Positions 47,639 through 59,744 are shown, counted from the first letter of the stretch. The stretch is DNA of 64,000 nucleotides from Acytostelium subglobosum LB1 (GCF_000787575.1 NW_012236513.1:434001-498000); one strand, 5' to 3'. Program-made: numbers and translations. Notes: a model not told the origin generated them from the letters alone.

Positions 47639-47977
47639 TATTATTATTATATAAGTTGACTCGACTTGGTACTACTACTGCTACTACTCTTTGTCTTGTT
47701 AGTTGAATCCTTGGTCGATAGATATAATAAAGATAAAGATAATATTTTAATCAATGAATGATTGAAATAGTTATAACAAATAATATTCTTATTATTAGTA
47801 ATACTTATTCACAAGCTTAGGGTTATGTATGTGTGCTACCTATCTCTCTGTTTCACATTGTTACCCCTCACCATTCATTCAAACCAATCACAACACTTCC
47901 TCTCTCCCCACAACACACTCCCTCCACTCTCTCATTCTCACACACAGTGACCCAACACACTCAATGATCATTGTAGG

Positions 47978-48172
47978 CTATGTTGATCGTATGACATTGG
48001 TGAGTCCTTCCTCCTTGGAATATGTTGGACCCATCCAGAGATGTCCAATTCGGTCGACCTTCAATTTATCATTTTCATGGATCTGACAAAGGTCAATAAT
48101 TGATTGATGATTTGGTTGAATTGAAAGACTAGATGGATTTGATGATGATGACGACACTTCATTGAGTTCCAA
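47978..48172 (-). CDS. Small open frame, possible peptide gene
   Basis: 64 codons starting MELNEVSSSS and ending GLTNVIRST. It contains HENDKLKVDRIGHLWMGPTYS, which looks protein-like and is not compositionally biased, but I do not recognise it. No splice sites extend it convincingly. It could be a short gene, a relic or chance. Confidence 0.25.
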   Translation of the reverse strand: MELNEVSSSSSNPSSLSIQPNHQSIIDLCQIHENDKLKVDRIGHLWMGPTYSKEEGLTNVIRST

Positions 48173-48251
48173 GATATTATATATATATCGGTGTTTAATA
48201 GCTAACTGACTGGCTGACTAACTAAATAACTAATAACAATACATTATTACA

Positions 48252-50591
48252 TTACATCAACGAACAATCGGGTCCACTGTGATGATGGTGATGATGGTTG
48301 GGTTCAAGATTGGCCAAGTACATCTTGAGCTGCTTCTTGACATTCTTGTGTGCCACATCCATTGGTGTTGTGTTGTCTCGGGACTTGGCGCGAAGGTCTG
48401 CTCCATACTTGATCAGACAATCAATCACCTCAGAGAATCCTTCAGCAGCTGCCTTGTGCAGTGGTGTATAGCCATTGCGATCGGTGACCTGTGTGTTGGC
48501 GTTTCGTTGGAGCAACATCTCAACAATTCGCATGTGGCCTCGGTGGCTGGCCGTGTACAGTGGCGTGGCTCCACTTCTCATGCCCGAACGAATCTTTGCT
48601 TCGACGTTGGCATTGTGCTCCAACAACAAACTGACAATGTCTGTGTATCCCTCCTGTGCCGATATATACAACGGTGTCGCTCCATGATTCTTTGTTGTTC
48701 CCTCTATATTAGCATGATACTTTAACAGGCATTCTACAACTTTGAACTATGTTGTGGTATTATGTTAGTCTTGTTCATTCAATCCAATCTTGATGGATGT
48801 ATACATACATGTCCTCTATGTGCAGCTGAATACAAGGGAGTGATACCATTCTTGTTGGTCGCTTCCATGTTGGCACCAAGCAACAATAGACACTCGACTA
48901 CGACGGTGTGACCATTGTGTGCGGCAGAGTTGAGTGGCGTGACTCCATTGCTGTTGGTGGCCTCGATGGATGCGCCATGCTGTATGAGCAGCTCAACGAC
49001 AGCCACGTGTCCCTTTTGAGCAGACGTGTGAAGTGGTGTGGATCCGTTGCGGTTCTTGAACTCGATCTTGGCGTTGTACTGCAGCAGACACTCGGCAACG
49101 TCTGCGTGACCCTTGCCACAGGCCATGTGCAGCGCGGTGAAGCCACTCCTCGTGATTGCATCGACCTCTGCACCATTCTTGAGCAGGCACTCGACCACTG
49201 CACGGTGTCCCTTGTACGATGCCTTGAGCAGGAACTTGTTGCGCTTCTTTGGTGTGATGCCTGTTGTATCGTTGATCTTTGGGCTGTTTCCACCTGATGG
49301 TGAAGTGGGTGCGGCTACATCAATGTCCTCCATCTCCAAGTCGACATCAATCTCTCTATTGTCATTATCTTGATGATTCGAACGATTATTATTGTTGTTG
49401 TTGTTATTATTATTATTATTGTTGTTGTTATTGTTGTTGTGGTTATTGTTGTTGTTGAGATGATTGTTGTAGATACTGCTACTGTTCAAGTTTGCAGAGA
49501 CTACTGATTGACTGGGCTCATTGAGGCTGAGGTAGGATGGTCTGGCACATGATGGACACTGACATGATGGTCCACTTGCACAGGTTATCCTCTTGTGATC
49601 GAATGCACGCTGCAACAATTGGTCATGACCATTCTCGCATGCCCACAACAACTTTGGTTCCAGGTCTGAGTCCTTCTCAAACTCGCGCAGCTTGATAAGA
49701 TTGTTTGTAACCACCGTCCTCCATGTCTAATGATTGAGTTGGGGCGCGTTAGATCATCATATATCAACATGATGTATCGCTTAAGCGAGGCTAACTTACT
49801 GGATCAGTCTTGACACTATCACCAAAGACACGCTTGCTGTAGGTGAACCAGAGTCGTTCGTCGTTGACCATCTCCCGCCACACGCGTGACACGGAGGATG
49901 AGCGGGCCAGATCGGTGGCGTCGGTGAATGTAAGCACGTGCATGCGGATCTCGGTCGGCAGGCCAAAGAAGTCAAAGTGCACCTCGGGCTCGAGTAGCGA
50001 GAGATGCAGCTGCTTCATCTGGTTGAGAATGTCGAGATCGCCCTCGGACAGGGGCGGGAGATACTGCATTGAACCCTGCTGCATATTCTGCTGCGACTGA
50101 CTGCTGTGATGGTGAACCAAGTTCTTGAGCGACTTGCCAATGCTGCGCGGTGACGAGGGGTTGCTGTTGGGAGTGCCGTGCGCACCTGACGACGGCGCAA
50201 ACAGTGTGATGATCTTGTTTGACAGCGAGCTGAATGTGGGCGACGACGGTGACGTTGCCATATTCTTCTTCTTGATCGTGCCGTTGTAGCTCTGGTGCGC
50301 GCTCGTCAGGGGCGCGGGGGCGCCCGACGGCGACTGCAGCGAGTTGGCTGGCACGGGTGGTGACAGGGTCGACGTGATGACGATGGGGAATGTCGACGAC
50401 AGTGACGTCAGCGACTGCGATGTGGTCGTCGTCGTTGTCTGTGACTGCTGCTGCTGGGCAGTTGCCATGTTCATCGGTATGCCATTGCCGCCAAAGCTCA
50501 GACTACCGCCGACGCCGCCCAGTCCACCAACCTCCAAGTTGTTCCAAGGGCTATAATAATTTGATTTTTCCTTATTCCTCTTATCCTTCAT
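48252..50591 (-). CDS. F-box protein with ankyrin repeats
   Basis: 734 aa. Exons are 49800-50591, 48809-49726 and 48252-48746, all phase 0. A Gln/Thr/Ser-rich N-terminus is followed by an F-box (FFGLPTEIRMHVLTFTDATDLARSSSVSRVWREM, in pieces, about 200-245) that continues into exon 2 as DPTWRTVV. Next come a Cys pair cluster (CQCPSCARPSY), a long Asn tract from 49386-49455 and at least nine ankyrin repeats (SGFTALHMACGKGHADVAECLL, GSTPLHTSAQKGHVAVVELLI, and so on). The protein is probably an SCF substrate receptor that binds targets through the ankyrin stack. The FHEC-type exon 3 opening FKVVECLLKYHANIEG completes a split repeat. The His run near the end (HHHHHH) is a CAT repeat. Confidence 0.92.
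49386..49455 (-). repeat. AAT/AAC repeat encoding polyAsn
   Basis: Trinucleotide run of mixed TTG/TTA on the plus strand coding for about 24 Asn with few breaks, within the F-box/ankyrin gene. Typical of dictyostelids. Confidence 0.9.
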
Positions 50592-51624
50592 ATCTTTATC
50601 TTTATCTATATATATCTATTTATTAATGTCTTGTCTTGTATTGTATTGTATTTTATTGTCTGTGTTTTATCTCTGTGTGTTTTTAATATATATATATATG
50701 TATAATGTCTAACTCTCTAAAGTATGACACAATATGATGATGTACAATGTTCAGTTTCAATCACAAGCTTAGAATGATTGATTGATTGATTGATTGAATT
50801 AATGAATGAATGAAGTGAAACAATACAATGTATGTGTTAAGTATTGTGATTGATTGAGTGAGTGTGAGTGTGTATTTGTATGTGTTTGAATGTGTATGTG
50901 TATAAGTAAGTGTATTTGTATCAAATAATATATAAGTGTGTGTGTGTGTGATGGTGGATAGTTGAGTTGGATGGAGAGATGTTAGATTGCGTTGTTGTGT
51001 TGTTGTTGTGGTTGGTTCGCCGTCGAAACTGAACATTTTAGTTAAATTAATTTTTGGAAGGCAGGTAAGTCTTTAATTCGATGGATGGTGAATGGGGATG
51101 AAGGGGGAGGTGTTCGACAAAGAAGGTAGGACAACAATGTTCGTCATTATCGCCTCTGGCAGGATGGAGGTCCAACCACAAAAACTTATTAACTTGTTGT
51201 ACCTTTGTTTCAAACCTCTGGCACAAGCACATATAATACTTTATAATTAAAAACATAACATTTATTTACATTTGTATTATCTATTTATATGTATGTTGTT
51301 TGAATTAAAAGTATAAAACAAGTAATTGATTATCTGTTTGTGTTTCATCATTGTTCTTTTCTTGTGCCATGGCATTGTCTTTGTTTGTGTTGTCACTCTT
51401 TTCGACTCAAATTGAAAGATCTGAGGCAATTTCGATTTGTGTTATTGTGTGAGTAAACTTTGCAGAAGTTGGGATTGAGACACTTTGTTTAATGGATGGC
51501 TGACTGGCAACATTGAGACAAACAAACGTCTGATTGATATATATCAAACAAATACATACATTATATACAAATAAAAACATTAGTACACTCACTCGATCAA
51601 TCAATCAATTAATCAATCAATCTA
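50592..51624. other. Intergenic region, low complexity
   Basis: About 1 kb between divergent genes. It includes TATATATATATA (50685-50700), GTGTGT/TATGTG repeats (50860-50950) and a CAATCAAT run (51597-51621) against the next ATG. Minus-strand frames at 50761-51036 and 51047-51256 are repeat-rich or unrecognised, and I do not call them. Confidence 0.5.
51597..51621 (+). repeat. CAAT/ATCA tetranucleotide run before a start codon
   Basis: Example of the sense-strand CAATCAATCAAT repeat seen in introns and 5' flanks of this window (see also 30211-30240 and 25861-25886 on the opposite strand). Confidence 0.9.
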
Positions 51625-52723
51625 ATGGGACAGACTGAGAGTAAACCAAACAATGCGACAACAACAACCAACAATAGTAATAATAACAATAACAATGGCA
51701 ATGGCAATGGCAATGGCAATGTTAGGAATGATATGATGACAATGAATATGGCATCAGGTGATACTGGCAATGCATCAACTGTAAATGGTTACTTCAATCA
51801 ACATCAATATCAATATCAAGCTCAGGGTCAGAGTCAGCAGAGTCAACTACAACAACTTCAAATGCTAGATCCAGCCAATATTAGCGCACTTATAAGCAAT
51901 CCTGCAGTGGCAAGTGCACTGCTCTACGATAGCAACCCATATACAAGTTACTCCTACGAGAAGAAGCCGACAAAGGAGGAGCTGGACGTCATGCTCAAGT
52001 ACAGTCGGCCTGGCGGCGGCCCATCACCTAGCGGCGACACAGACGCCACGCGGTCCGACTCTGCATCAGCAGCCGACGATCAAACAAAAGATGAAGAGCA
52101 AGACGAAGAAGATATCGAGCCCAAGGAGCCTGAGATTGAAAGGCTTGAGCTGACGCCACAGGTATGTTTGATTGGAGAGAGACGACATGGCGGCTACAAG
52201 ACTAATCAATCATTACAACTACATGTAGTTCTATCCATTGTATAAACGGTATAACAATCCTTTGTTCGTGCCGGATATGGATGAGGTTGGTGTCGCGAGC
52301 ATTGGTATCAATCTACAACATTACTTGAAGAACTCCACTGGCTATATAAACGACAAACAACACCAGCTACTGGAACGCGTACGAGACGTTGATTTTAACA
52401 AGTCATCCAAGTTCACCAGATCATTCATTGCCACTGTCAACGATGTGAAGCAGAGCAATGTAAACATCAAAGATGGTATGTATAAGACATGTGATTGATC
52501 ATGGACCATGCCACTCGCTCGCTCACTCAATCAATCAATCAATCAAACAAACAAAGTAATGGACAAGGTTAATGATAATATATTGAATATAACAGAGACG
52601 ATAAAGAAGGTTGGCGATATGATTGAGATGTTAGAGTTAGTACTGCCGCCAGAAGAACGAGAGAACTTCAAGAATGAGCTGATGGCAGTGACGACGACTA
52701 CAACTACGACGACCACGATGTAA
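51625..52723 (+). CDS. BORC subunit 5-like protein (BORCS5/myrlysin)
   Basis: 316 aa. Exons are 51625-52161, 52229-52475 and 52557-52723. The start MGQTESKP is a strong N-myristoylation pattern. A Gln/Asn-rich spacer leads to ISALISNP, then an acidic segment and three helical stretches: FYPLYKRYNNPLF..., KQHQLLERVRDVDFNKSSKF and VMDKVNDNILNITETIKKVG, ending in LVLPPEERENF. That order (myristoyl-Gly, LSP..., QQ/LLER, helical hairpin, LLPPEER) is the BORCS5 plan. BORC recruits Arl8 to lysosomes and controls their positioning. The assignment is by architecture, not proven; a Thr tract ends the protein. Confidence 0.65.
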
Positions 52724-53398
52724 ATGTTGTATTCATTACATGTCATGTCAACTGAATGACGACTTCAATAACAATATATATATGCGCGCGCGAGACTCTT
52801 CCTCTTTTGTAACATAACTACGAATGGATGGCCTCATGAGCCATGACTTTCTTTGTGTTGACTCGACTCAGACGACACAGAAGATGGCTCAGAAGAGTCA
52901 GACGATTCAGATGACTCTTTGACGATTTCCAAAGAAGAATCTAGACAAGACGACATCACGTGATTGTTGGGGTGTTGGGTACGAAGTCAGGACTCCTCAG
53001 TACCATGATGGGACCAGTCGCCAACAACCCCCATCACACACAACACCGTTGTCAACAACTTTGGTAAGTCCCGACGGCTTCACTCCCACACAAGTCTAGA
53101 TCTTTTTGGATTCATTTTTTGTTGATGTTGTTGTTTTGTTGCAAAGAGGTGTATGTGCGTGTGATTGGCTTAATCTTGGGTTTGGGCCAAGATACATATT
53201 ACCTTGCAAGGGAAACAAACCACTTCATTACCATCAGTGAACCTGCAAATATATAAATAACAAATACATATAAGATATAACATTAACGTTCATTCATTTA
53301 TTCACTCATTCAATCAAACACATTCACAAACTCACTCACATTCAATCAAACCAATCAAATCAATCAATCAAATCAATCAAATTAAACTTTTGGCACAG
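52724..53398. other. Intergenic region upstream of the second Roco gene, with possible first exon
   Basis: It holds a (TA)n/(GC)n block (52773-52792), an acidic Ser/Asp-coding stretch with no ATG (52868-52963) and a candidate first exon 53005-53063 (ATG ATG..., donor GTAAGT). The candidate would splice to an AAG acceptor at 53401-53403 in frame. A CAATCA-rich stretch (53300-53380) precedes the first clear coding base. The acceptor could instead be CAG at 53396-53398 with a different first exon. Confidence 0.35.
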
Positions 53399-56300
53399 GC
53401 AAGGGATCAGAGCATTCAGAAGCAGGAGGCCAAACACAATAAGGATAACAACCTGGACAACCAGAGACTTTCATCAATACCTACACCAAGTTTTCTCTCT
53501 GGCGAGAACATCCAGTTTGAGAGCGACAATGTGAAGTATCAGCTGACAGCGCCAGACACAAACTCTTCAGGTGGCCAGACATCATCGTTATCCACATCAT
53601 CCACATCGTCAAGTGATAGTGCAGGACTCATCAAACTATGGGTCACAAACTACAGGATAATATACAGGTCGTTGGAGAGGGACACGCAGTTGGAGCAGGC
53701 AGAGCTGGAGGGCATAGAGCTGGCGTCAATCATCTCGATAAAGAAGAGTGTGAACAAGTACCATCGCGTGCTCTCGCGTCTGTTCAAGGTGGTCTACATC
53801 GCATTCCTCAACAAGCATGACGAGGAGACGTTCGTGACCCTGGTCGGCAAGCTGGCATTCCACAAGCCCACAAAGTTCCAGTTTGCATTCTCCAATCTCG
53901 AGCGACCCGACCCCAACACCCTTGCCGTCGCCCCATCCGACAGCAACAACACCATTGGCATCGGCAGGAACAGACTGGCGGGCAGTGGCGGAGCCAACAA
54001 CACAACATTATCATCATCGTCATCATCGATGGACAACGCTGGAAGTGGAAGTACGAGCGCACACTTGGTTCGCGTGACCTCAGAGTACCAGCGAATGAAC
54101 TTGAACTGCAATCAATGGCGCATATCACAGGTCAACTCAAGGTTCGACATTTGCAACTCGTATCCGGCGTCGATTGTGTTGCCGGCCATGGTGGAGGACG
54201 TACACATCAGGGACAAGCGCAACATTCGTGTGAATGGCCGCTTCCCCGCGGTCACGTGGACCAACCTCGTGCCAATGAGTGGTCGCACCGTGTTCCTGGC
54301 GGTCGCCCATCAATCATGCACCTTCAACACAACGTCATTGTCGCCGCTGTCCGATGACGACACGGACAGCTTCGACATCCGTCTTCTCAAGGCGCTGCAC
54401 AAGGCTGCGTCGGCGGACCGCATCCTCGTATTGGACACGGGTGTCGCTGCGCCTTCAAAGAAGTACGAGGCGATCTTCCCACAATGCAGCTTTAGTAGTC
54501 TGGCCCTGGACGAGGGCGAAAGGGTGCGTCAGGCTCACTGCCGTCTGCTGGAGCTATGCACCAGCGCCACTCCCCTCGAGGCAAATCGCGCCAAGTGGCA
54601 GAGCGCCCTGGCCACGACAGAGTGGATGGACATCATTTCAAACACTATTCGCGCGGCATTTCGCGTGGCCGAGTCGCTGATTGGAGGAACCCCTGTAATT
54701 GTACAAAGTGGCGAGGGCCACGATCACGACGAGATACTCATGTCAGCGCTGGCACAGGTCATCCTGGACCCGCACTACCGCACGCTGGCCGGTATCCAAG
54801 CACTGATCAACAAGGATTGGATCGAGTTTGGCGCGCAAGCCTTTGGCCACACTCATCAACAACCCAAGAGCAGCAGCAGCGTGGCGTCTCAGCTTGGCGC
54901 TCTGTCGTTCAACATGTTCTGCGATGTGCTGGTGCAGTTTGTCATGCAGTTCCCGACTGACTTTGAGTACAACGAATCGCTCATCCAATTCGTCTGTCAC
55001 AATGCCTTCACCAGTCGCTTTGGCAACTTCTTGGCGCGCTCACCCAAAGAAGCTGTCCAACTCAACATCCACATGGCCACGCCCTCCATCTGGGCCACAA
55101 TCTCTGCATCCCCAGATCGTTATATCAATCCATACTACAAAGCTTACTCATTATCAGCGCTACCAATCAAGCAGTAAGTGGTCCTGACCCTCGCCTTACC
55201 CTGGCCCTCACCCTAACCCTCGCCCCAACCAAACACATTAGGTTCAGCTGCAACAACTTATACTTTTGGAGCGAGTTCTATACGAGATGGATCACATCAC
55301 CAACGAGACTCAATGTGAATAGGATGGTGAAGGTGCAGATCGATCAGGCCAAGGCAATCCAGAACATCGTTAAGTCGGTAAACCTGGTACTAAACGCTTC
55401 CGGCCTGTTCAACCTGCCAGCCTCAGTCCTCCATCCTCACGCCAACCAATACCTCAAATGCATCCACTCAGTCTTCCTCTCTGACAACATACTCTACGCA
55501 ATACCCACGACCATTCTCCGATTCGAAAGTAAGTGCACATCCTATCTCCCTTCATCCAATCCATTCAATCAGCTTACTAACCATGACCCACAGCTTTGAA
55601 GGAGTTAACGATTGAGAACAACATGATATCATTCGTTCCACCTCAGTTCTGGATGTTGTTGCATGATAAGATCAAGGGACTGGAATATCTGAGTCTGGCG
55701 CGCAATCAACTGACATCAATACCTCGCGAGATAGGCCAGTTCACATCATTACGCAAGCTCAACTTGATGGAGAATCAGATCAGTGAGCTATCGCCACATA
55801 TTACCAAATTGACCAACCTGATATGTTTGAACTTGAATGGGAATGCACTGGAGTTTGGCGTTGAGCTAGTCAACCTCTACTCACTCACCGAGTTACACTT
55901 TGCAGGCAACAAACTAAAGACTCTACCAAGTCTCATCTCTGAGTTGAGTCAGCTCAAGAGTCTCAACCTCATGGACAACCAGATCTCCAAGATGCCCAGT
56001 TCCATTGCCGACCTGCGCCAGCTCCAGCACCTCAACTTATCATCCAATCAAATTACCAAGGTTCGTCTCATCAATCAATCAATCAAACAAGGAATCATTC
56101 CAATCGCACTCACACCCTCATCCCATATGATCAATAGATGGACCAGATATGTAGTCTCCAGGCACTGGAGGAGCTGGTGTTGGATGGCAACATGATCGAG
56201 GAGANTTCCAAAGTCGATTGGAAAGCTTGGTAACCTACAATCATTGTCAATCCAGAACAATCAGATTACAGCAATACCAGAGGAGTTGACACAATTGAAG

Positions 56301-59300
56301 AAGTTGATCGTCTTGAGACTTGGCCACAACATGATCACGTGCATACCTCCAACAATAGGCTCACTCGAATCATTGGAGAACTTTGTCATTCGTCACAACC
56401 AGCTCGAGTCGCTACCACAATCACTAGGCGTGATGTCATCACTCAAACATCTTGACATCGAGGGCAATCCCAACTTGAAGAATAGCAAGTTGTTGGCAAA
56501 GACGCCCAGCAGCGCACTTGGCGCAGGCTCGACCATCAGCGGTGGCGGTAGCGGCAACAGCTCGGACGCAGCGTCCACCACCAACATGAGTTCAATCTTC
56601 TCACAGATGAAGGAGCAGGTCGAGAGCATACAGCCATGTGCGCGAGCCAAGATTATGTTTGTGGGCGATACCAAGAGCGTGGGCAAGGGTGGCGGACTAT
56701 GCCACAACCTCTTCTACAATCGCCGCCAGTACAAACATCAGACCGACATCAACAGCTGTGGTGTCGACATTGACACTGTGCCATACTACGTGCACGCCCC
56801 GCCATTTGTGCGCGCCAATCCGGACGACCAGTCCGCCAGCATCCCCATCGACCTGCGCATCTGGGAGCTCACTGGCAACACACACTTCCGCGCGTGGCAG
56901 CCACACTTCTTCACAGACAAGACGGTCTATGTCGTGCAGTTCACGTTCAGCGGGGAGATTGCGACGGACAACGCCACTCTGGACTATTGGTTGGACTCAA
57001 TCACACATCGCCACTCCAAGATCAAGATCTTTGCCGTTGGCATTGTGGCTGCGGGCCAGGCGGCTTCCGAACAGACCTACCTCCAGTGGCTGGCGAGTTG
57101 GCGTGCACTTAACAAGCACAAGTTATACCTGAACCGTGCGATCGAGTTCATGTTCCTCACACTCACCGATAATGTATTCATAGAACAACTCAAGGAACGT
57201 ATCATCGCATCACTTCCACAGGCCACAATGGTCAACGAGATGGTGCCCTCGCCATTTGTGCTGGTCGAACGCTACCTGGAGGAGCGTCGCGCAGCCAAGC
57301 CCACACTTGCCATGGAGGAAATGGTCACATTGGCCACCAGCTACAATGTGCGTGGACGCGCCAAGATTGGCAAACTGTTACAATTCCTACAGCACACGGG
57401 CAGCATCACGTATGACCCGCGACTGAGCGAGTTGATTGTGATCAGTCCTCCATGGCTGATCCAGAGCTTCACAGCATTGGTGCTGGCCGTCGAGAAGATG
57501 CCCAGCGCAGTGGTCAAGGTGTCCGACCTGGCAGTAGTGTGGCCCGCGCATCGCGAGCAGCTAATTCACTTGGCACATCGATTTGATGTGCTGTCCTATA
57601 CCAAGTCTGCTGGAGCCAATGCCCTGCCACTGCCACAGACCTCCATGACCAATGACTGTCAGAGTGTAATTGTTTACGCGCTGCACCAACCAGGCGGTCT
57701 GCGGCCAGCTAGCAACGAGAAAACATCCGCTGCGCCGGTGGTTGTACTGACCGGCGACCGAAGTCCCGCAAGCGGTAGTCCGAGCGCCAGTCTCGTCTTG
57801 GCCACATGTGGAGGTGAAGGCTTGGCCCTGCAGCGAATGTTGCAATTCAAGTTCCAACTTCCATCAACTTTGTTTGCTCATATCGTCCAGCATCTATCAC
57901 AGGTGTGCAAGTTGCGTCGCCATCAAAGCCAGGGCGTGTCGATCAAGAGTGCCACATTCATCTCCGTCCAGGATTATTATCGCGGATCATTCAATCAGGT
58001 GATGGACACAGCGGACGATTCATTGGATAATGCCGTCTTGCTCGTGATCAAGCAGACCAATGACAACACACTACACCTTAGTGTAACTGGACCCGAGAGC
58101 AGGTTCTTCATCGTACAGGACATGCTTGGCAAGGCAATGAAGTTGCTCGAGTCCACTTTGGGCCACCAGTTCTCATTCAATCCATATCGCGTACTGGTGC
58201 CATGTCCCCATTGCGCCAGTGTAGCTGGCGGAGGTGGACCCAACGCGCACTTCCCAATCGAGTTGCTAGAGCTGGCGTACTTGAGTGGACTGCAAGAAGC
58301 AGTGTGTCGCAGCGACCCTAGTCAAGAGTACAGATTGGCAATCAGCAAGTTGTCACCAGACATTACCATGACACACTTCAAGGGCAACATTATCGATCAT
58401 CACTCACTCTACTTTGAAGCCGAGCTTGGACGTGGTGGCTTTGGTATAGTATACCGAGGACGCTACAACGATCAAGATGTAGCAATCAAGAAGTTGATTG
58501 TTGAAGGAGGTAGCACTGAGGTGGCAGGCCTGGAACCTTCCAATGGTCAGGCCCAAGTCCCAGCCCCGGCACAGGTTCAAGAACCTGCCAAGGAGAGCGC
58601 AGAGGACCAAGACCAGGTGACGTCTCAAGTCCAGGAATCATCAGACATTGGATCAAACTCAAACTCAAAGGTTGAGTTTGCCAGCCTGAAGCCAGATGAT
58701 AATATGGACCTGATTCAGAGCTTTAGGGACTTTAGACGCGAGTCATATGTGATGGACTTTATGAAGCAGAGAGAGCGCACACTTAAGCTTGTGGGCTTGT
58801 GTCTCCATCCATTCTGTTTGGTCACAGAGTACATACCGTGTGGCGACTTGGAGTCGCTCCTGCACCAACATCGTCCCCTGCCCTTTGCCCTATGTCTCAA
58901 GATCGCGCTGGACATCACACAGGGCATGCTGGAGTTCCATCAACAACGCCCGCCACTCCATCACAATGACTTGAAGCCGCCAAACATACTCCTGCGCCAC
59001 CCCATGCCCGACCGCACATTATCCGCACCAGACATGATGGCACAACTTCTCGAGCTGGACCAGATGGCGACGATTGGTGACTTGGGCACAGTGCGTGACA
59101 GTTTTGGCTCGCGTCTCGAGGGTCGCCTCGTCGACAACCCAATCTACCTCGCACCCGAGATCATTATGAAGAGCGCCTACTACAATCACTCAGTGGACGT
59201 GTACAGCTTTGGCGTGATACTCTGGGAGATGGTGTCTACGATCGGCTACTTCTCCGAGGAGTCCTTCCTTGCCAATGTGGAGATACACGTATCACGAGGC

Positions 59301-59744
59301 TACCGACCGCCCATCCCAGAGTGCAATGTAGCATATCGTCGTCTGATCAATCAGTGCTGGAACCAAGACCCCACACGACGTCCAACCTTCCAAGAGATAC
59401 TCGAGTCAATCAAAGACATGATCAACATATTGATGTCTGGACAAGTCCAGGTCCAGGCACAGGCCCAGCAAGTCCAACAAAATGATGATTCAACTTCCTC
59501 CACTTCCACTCCATCGTTGGACCCAACATCAATGTTGACCAATCAATCAGATAAATCTGGAATTGGCGCCAATGATGAGTCCTCACATAACAATGTACCA
59601 ACAACAACAACAACAACAACAACAACTACAACAACAACAACTACAACTACCTCAACAATTCAACAACAATGGAAGGATGCAATTATTGACAACACATCCA
59701 AGTTGAGGACAGCACAATACCTGAAGAGTCATCTCACCGATTAA
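53399..59744 (+). CDS. Roco protein with myotubularin-like, LRR, Roc-COR and kinase domains
   Basis: About 2044 aa plus an unplaced N-terminus; related to D. discoideum Pats1 in carrying a myotubularin-type PTP. Exons are about 53399-55173, 55242-55528, 55594-56060 and 56138-59744. Approximate residues: PH-GRAM (25-150), myotubularin (195-640), LRR (665-955), Roc (1005-1200), COR (1205-1560), kinase (1600-1940), then a polyThr/Gln tail. No WD40 repeats follow, unlike Pats1. The phosphatase active site reads QSGEGHDHDE where active enzymes have HCSDGWDRT, so it is dead. The Roc P-loop GDTKSVGKGG lacks Ser/Thr and there is no THxD. The kinase looks functional: LGRGGFGIVYRG, VAIK, HNDLKPPN, DLG, APEII. 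A low-complexity insert sits after VAIKK. An N at 56205 is a spurious base (the LRR reads MIEEIPKSIGKLGNLQS without it). Confidence 0.9.
59599..59655 (+). repeat. ACA/ACT repeat encoding polyThr
   Basis: (ACA)n with interspersed ACT gives about 19 Thr near the C-terminus of the second Roco protein. Confidence 0.95.

Noticed and set aside
50761-51256. Two minus-strand frames upstream of the F-box/ankyrin gene
   Set aside because: One is Thr/His/Tyr repeat from ACACAC-type sequence; the other is short with no family match.
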